37,595 nucleotides of DNA. It comes from Clostridiales bacterium. GTDB taxonomy: Bacteria; Bacillota; Clostridia; Saccharofermentanales; Saccharofermentanaceae. The stretch lies in assembly GCA_017509245.1 (NCBI GenBank), contig JAFWQC010000009.1, positions 82,460 to 120,054 of the forward strand, written 5' to 3'. Below are positions 35,733-37,595 of the stretch, piece after piece (the stretch's first letter is position 1; each line of letters begins with the position of its first letter). Under the pieces are notes generated by a model. It did no database searches, was not told the origin of the DNA, and was given only the letters and a program-made list of their open reading frames with translations. The position numbers and the translations under genes are program-made.

Positions 35733-37022
35733 ATGGGGTATGACCGTTCAAGATATGAGATCTTAAGCCCGGCAGGCAATCCGGACAAGCTTCGCGCGGC
35801 AGTCGAATACGGCGCCGATGCGGTCTATCTTTCGGGCCAGAGCTATGGTCTGCGCGCTTTTTCCGACAACTTCAACGAGGAAGAGATGAAGGCCGGGATC
35901 GCGTATGCCCACGGGCACGGCGTAAAATGCTATGTTACGCTGAACGTAATGCCGACAGAAGAAGATCTGAACGGTCTGGAACATGCCATAAAGTTCGTCG
36001 GTAACGAGAGCGGCGCTGATGCGGTGCTGATCTCTGATCCCGGTGTGTTTACCATGGCGCGCACTCTGTGTCCTGATCTCGAGATCCATATCTCCACACA
36101 GGCAAGTGTCACAAACAGCGCTGCCTGCAATTTCTGGGCTTCACAGGGCGCGAAAAGGATCGTCCTCGCGCGCGAGGTCTCCCTTGACCAGATTCGGAAG
36201 ATCCGTGCAGCTATCCCTGCTGATGTCGAACTCGAATGTTTCATTCACGGCGCAATGTGCGTCTCTTACTCCGGCAGATGCCTTCTGTCCAATTACTTCA
36301 CGGGCAGAAGATCCAACGGCGGCGCCTGCGCGCAGCCCTGCAGATGGGGTTATTACGTGGTCGAGGAAAAACGTCCCGACATCCCGCTGCCCGTCGAGGA
36401 AGATCGCCGCGGCACATACATCTTCGGCAGCCGCGATATCTGCATGATCGACCACATACCGGAGCTCGTCGATGCTGGCATCAATTCCTTCAAGATCGAA
36501 GGCCGCATAAAGGGCGCATACTATGCCGCAGCCGTCACAAAGGTCTACAGGGAAGCAGTCGATCTTTACTGCAAGGATCCTGACAACTACAAGGTTGACC
36601 CTCGCTGGAAAGTGATCCTCGACAAGGTCGTCCACAGGGACTATGACACGGGGTTCTTTTTCGATGCCCCTGCTGATGACGCGAAAATAGATCCCGACAA
36701 GTCCTATAACAAACCTGCATTTGTCGTCGGCGTCACCGAAGGCTTCGATGCTGAATCCGGACTTTGCATTGTCACCCAGAAGAACAAGCTCTATAAGGGC
36801 GACACTTTGAACGTGCTCATGCCCGAAGGCTATATCGCCCCGGTGGTTGTTTCCGAGCTTTACGACAGCAAGATGAATCCCGTCAACGACTGCCCTCATC
36901 CTGAGATGAAGTTCTACATGAAGGCCGTATCCTCTGTTGACGGCTCTGCAGTAGAACTGCCGCCCATGACATTCCTTTCCCGCGACGGCGACAAGGATTT
37001 CGGCATTCCCGCACCCAATTAA
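35733..37022 (+). CDS. Peptidase U32-family protein (TrhP-like, tRNA hydroxylation)
   Basis: A 429-residue protein with the U32 signature ELECFIHGAMCVSYSGRC near residues 168-185, the cysteine-rich GGACAQPCRW, an N-terminal LSPAGNPDKLRAAVEYGADAVYL barrel strand, and INSFKIEGRIKGAYYAA. Family members YegQ/TrhP and Bacillus YrrN/YrrO are required for 5-hydroxyuridine at the tRNA wobble position, which is a more likely role than proteolysis. The four conserved cysteines are in keeping with a metal or Fe-S site. GGGGAAG precedes the ATG. Confidence 0.9.
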   Translation: MGYDRSRYEILSPAGNPDKLRAAVEYGADAVYLSGQSYGLRAFSDNFNEEEMKAGIAYAHGHGVKCYVTLNVMPTEEDLNGLEHAIKFVGNESGADAVLISDPGVFTMARTLCPDLEIHISTQASVTNSAACNFWASQGAKRIVLAREVSLDQIRKIRAAIPADVELECFIHGAMCVSYSGRCLLSNYFTGRRSNGGACAQPCRWGYYVVEEKRPDIPLPVEEDRRGTYIFGSRDICMIDHIPELVDAGINSFKIEGRIKGAYYAAAVTKVYREAVDLYCKDPDNYKVDPRWKVILDKVVHRDYDTGFFFDAPADDAKIDPDKSYNKPAFVVGVTEGFDAESGLCIVTQKNKLYKGDTLNVLMPEGYIAPVVVSELYDSKMNPVNDCPHPEMKFYMKAVSSVDGSAVELPPMTFLSRDGDKDFGIPAPN

Positions 37023-37068
37023 GCTCTTCTGTTATGTAATTATTGCTTTGGCTTTTTTGCCACCCTTG

Positions 37069-37123
37069 TGTCAGAAAACGTTAATTATTTTGTAACACAT
37101 TCTGACATTGGTTGTGCTATATT
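37069..37123 (+). promoter_or_regulatory. Candidate promoter with inverted repeat upstream of the micro-ORF
   Basis: TGTCAGAA (37069-37076) and TTCTGACA (37100-37107) are perfect inverted halves. An extended -10 TGCTATATT ends at 37123. The right half lies between -10 and the expected -35, so protein binding would affect initiation. No consensus -35 is seen. Confidence 0.45.
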
Positions 37124-37171
37124 TAAGCCATCAGATAAAACGAACGGAATAGTTTGAAGGAGGTGAGACCA

Positions 37172-37237
37172 ATGGGAAGTGAAGCACAAACAAGCAGACG
37201 ATTGGTCTTGCTTGATTCACTCGTTTCCTCCAAGTAA
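37172..37237 (+). CDS. Candidate 21-residue micro-peptide
   Basis: A 22-codon frame including the stop, with a 10-base Shine-Dalgarno AAGGAGGTGA (37157-37166) fully complementary to the usual Firmicutes 16S 3' end and five bases from the ATG, the best site in this window. The product begins MGSEAQTSRR and continues LVLLDSLVSSK: a polar, basic first half and a short hydrophobic stretch, not enough for a membrane helix or signal peptide. It has its own promoter candidate, downstream hairpin and terminator. I do not recognise it; a leader peptide, signalling peptide or a spurious frame in a structured RNA are all possible. Confidence 0.45.
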   Translation: MGSEAQTSRRLVLLDSLVSSK

Positions 37238-37280
37238 GTATTAAACTTAAATTTGAGTTTCTCTCAAAATTTGAATCAAG
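37211..37280 (+). other. Folded RNA segment around the micro-ORF 3' end
   Basis: AAATTTGAG (37249-37257) pairs with CTCAAAATTT (37263-37272, one bulged A). CTTGATTC inside the micro-ORF (37211-37218) is perfectly complementary to GAATCAAG (37273-37280), so a longer stem could sequester the end of the micro-ORF. Confidence 0.4.
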
Positions 37281-37330
37281 AGATCAGTCGTACTTGAATT
37301 ACATCTGAATAATTTTGTAACTGTAAACCC

Positions 37331-37362
37331 AGGGGCTGCCTCAAAATGAGGCAGCTCTTTTT
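37331..37362 (+). terminator. Terminator after the micro-ORF
   Basis: GGGCTGCCTC pairs with GAGGCAGCTC around an AAAAT loop, followed by TTTTT. It resembles the terminator after GH9, in both stem sequence and the purine-rich stretch that follows. Confidence 0.9.
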
Positions 37363-37380
37363 GTCTTGGGAGGGAGGCGG

Positions 37381-37450
37381 ATTTCGCGCACGCCGTGCAA
37401 TGATCGTTTTCGAGCGCGCCGTGTAATGATCGTTTTCGCGCACGCCGGAA
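37381..37450. repeat. 26-bp tandem repeat, two and a half copies
   Basis: Units start at 37381, 37407 and 37433. The consensus is TTTTCGCGCACGCCG followed by TGYAATGATCG; the third unit runs into CGCCGGAATCC, the start of the next repeat type. Unit 2 has CGAGCGCGCC in place of CGCGCACGCC. Confidence 0.75.
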
Positions 37451-37572
37451 TCCAACTTTAAATCCAACTATTTGTCTTTAAAAAGTTGGAAGAAAAGTTG
37501 GAAAGCGCCGGAATCCAACTTTCATTCCATGTTTTCTGGTCCAAAAAGTTGGATTATAAGTTGGAACATTGA
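37443..37572. repeat. 63-bp direct repeat of nested inverted repeats (copy B)
   Basis: Two units begin CGCCGGAATCCAACTTT at 37443 and 37506. Each holds CCAACTT-type left arms and AAGTTGG-type right arms; in the first, outer arms at about 37451-37459 and 37493-37502 enclose inner arms at about 37461-37469 and 37483-37490. The loops differ between the units while the arms are kept. The last 20 bases of the window show nothing further. Confidence 0.7.
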
Positions 37573-37595
37573 ATATCCCGAAAGCAACCTCTGAA

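Noticed and set aside
36141..36899. 252-residue minus-strand frame within the U32 gene
   Set aside because: It is a mirror frame of a gene with strong family motifs; long antisense frames are common with this codon bias.
37381..37572. Possible CRISPR array
   Set aside because: The repeats are directly abutting with no unique spacers of constant length, the second type is built of nested palindromes, and no cas genes are nearby.
1..37595. Insertion sequences, prophage, conjugative or defence genes
   Set aside because: No transposase, integrase, phage structural, restriction, toxin-antitoxin or Cas motif was seen in any plausible frame.

Overview
The window looks like chromosomal DNA of an anaerobic, plant-fibre-degrading Clostridia bacterium (rumen or gut type; Lachnospiraceae or Oscillospiraceae/Saccharofermentans-like, which I cannot separate by eye). 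The evidence is strong purine-rich Shine-Dalgarno sites, lipobox proteins, LplB/YtcP-type sugar permeases with no dedicated ATPase, DUF624 (YesL) and DUF1934 proteins, a domain-inverted GH3, a lipoprotein GH9 cellulase, and a Firmicutes-like block of murI, rpmF, der, typA, mltG and U32.

Region 1 (1-16,050) is a nearly self-contained glucuronoxylan/aldouronate utilisation locus. Going left is uxuA then uxuB (the latter cut by the window edge), with a small membrane protein and a DUF624 protein just upstream on the same strand. Divergent from these is a SASA-type (acetyl)esterase. After a 520-bp intergenic region with a strong terminator and a degenerate tandem repeat come two permeases, a sugar-binding lipoprotein and a cytoplasmic GH115 alpha-glucuronidase. 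Then uxaC (minus) faces kdgA-kdgK (plus). Together they can import decorated xylo-oligosaccharides, remove (methyl)glucuronic acid, and take glucuronate through fructuronate, mannonate, KDG and KDPG to pyruvate and glyceraldehyde-3-phosphate. Three control regions share the identical 12-mer CTAGAATACTAG and the transporter leader has two close variants, so I propose one regulon; no regulator gene is in the window.

Region 2 (16,050-26,000) has a secreted NlpC/P60 hydrolase, an inverted-domain GH3 glucosidase/xylosidase followed 12 bp later by an unusual SpoIIAA/STAS-like, J-like, membrane-anchored protein, an RsuA/RluB-type pseudouridine synthase that may be leaderless, a stand-alone Smr protein paired with a family-4 type uracil-DNA glycosylase, a tRNA-Gln(CUG), and a lipoprotein GH9 cellulase.

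Region 3 (26,000-37,020) is housekeeping: nitroreductase-like protein, surE, a DUF1295 membrane protein, an RluA-family synthase, murI, DUF1934, rpmF, der, typA, mltG and a U32 protein.

Region 4 (37,023-37,595) has no conventional gene. It holds a candidate 21-residue peptide with a perfect extended Shine-Dalgarno sequence, a structured downstream segment, a terminator, a 26-bp tandem repeat and two copies of a 63-bp unit built of nested inverted repeats. A related terminator plus nested-inverted-repeat element lies after the GH9 gene, suggesting an intergenic repeat family. The most novel-looking items are this repeat family, the micro-peptide locus, the shared operator, and the STAS/J/membrane fusion.
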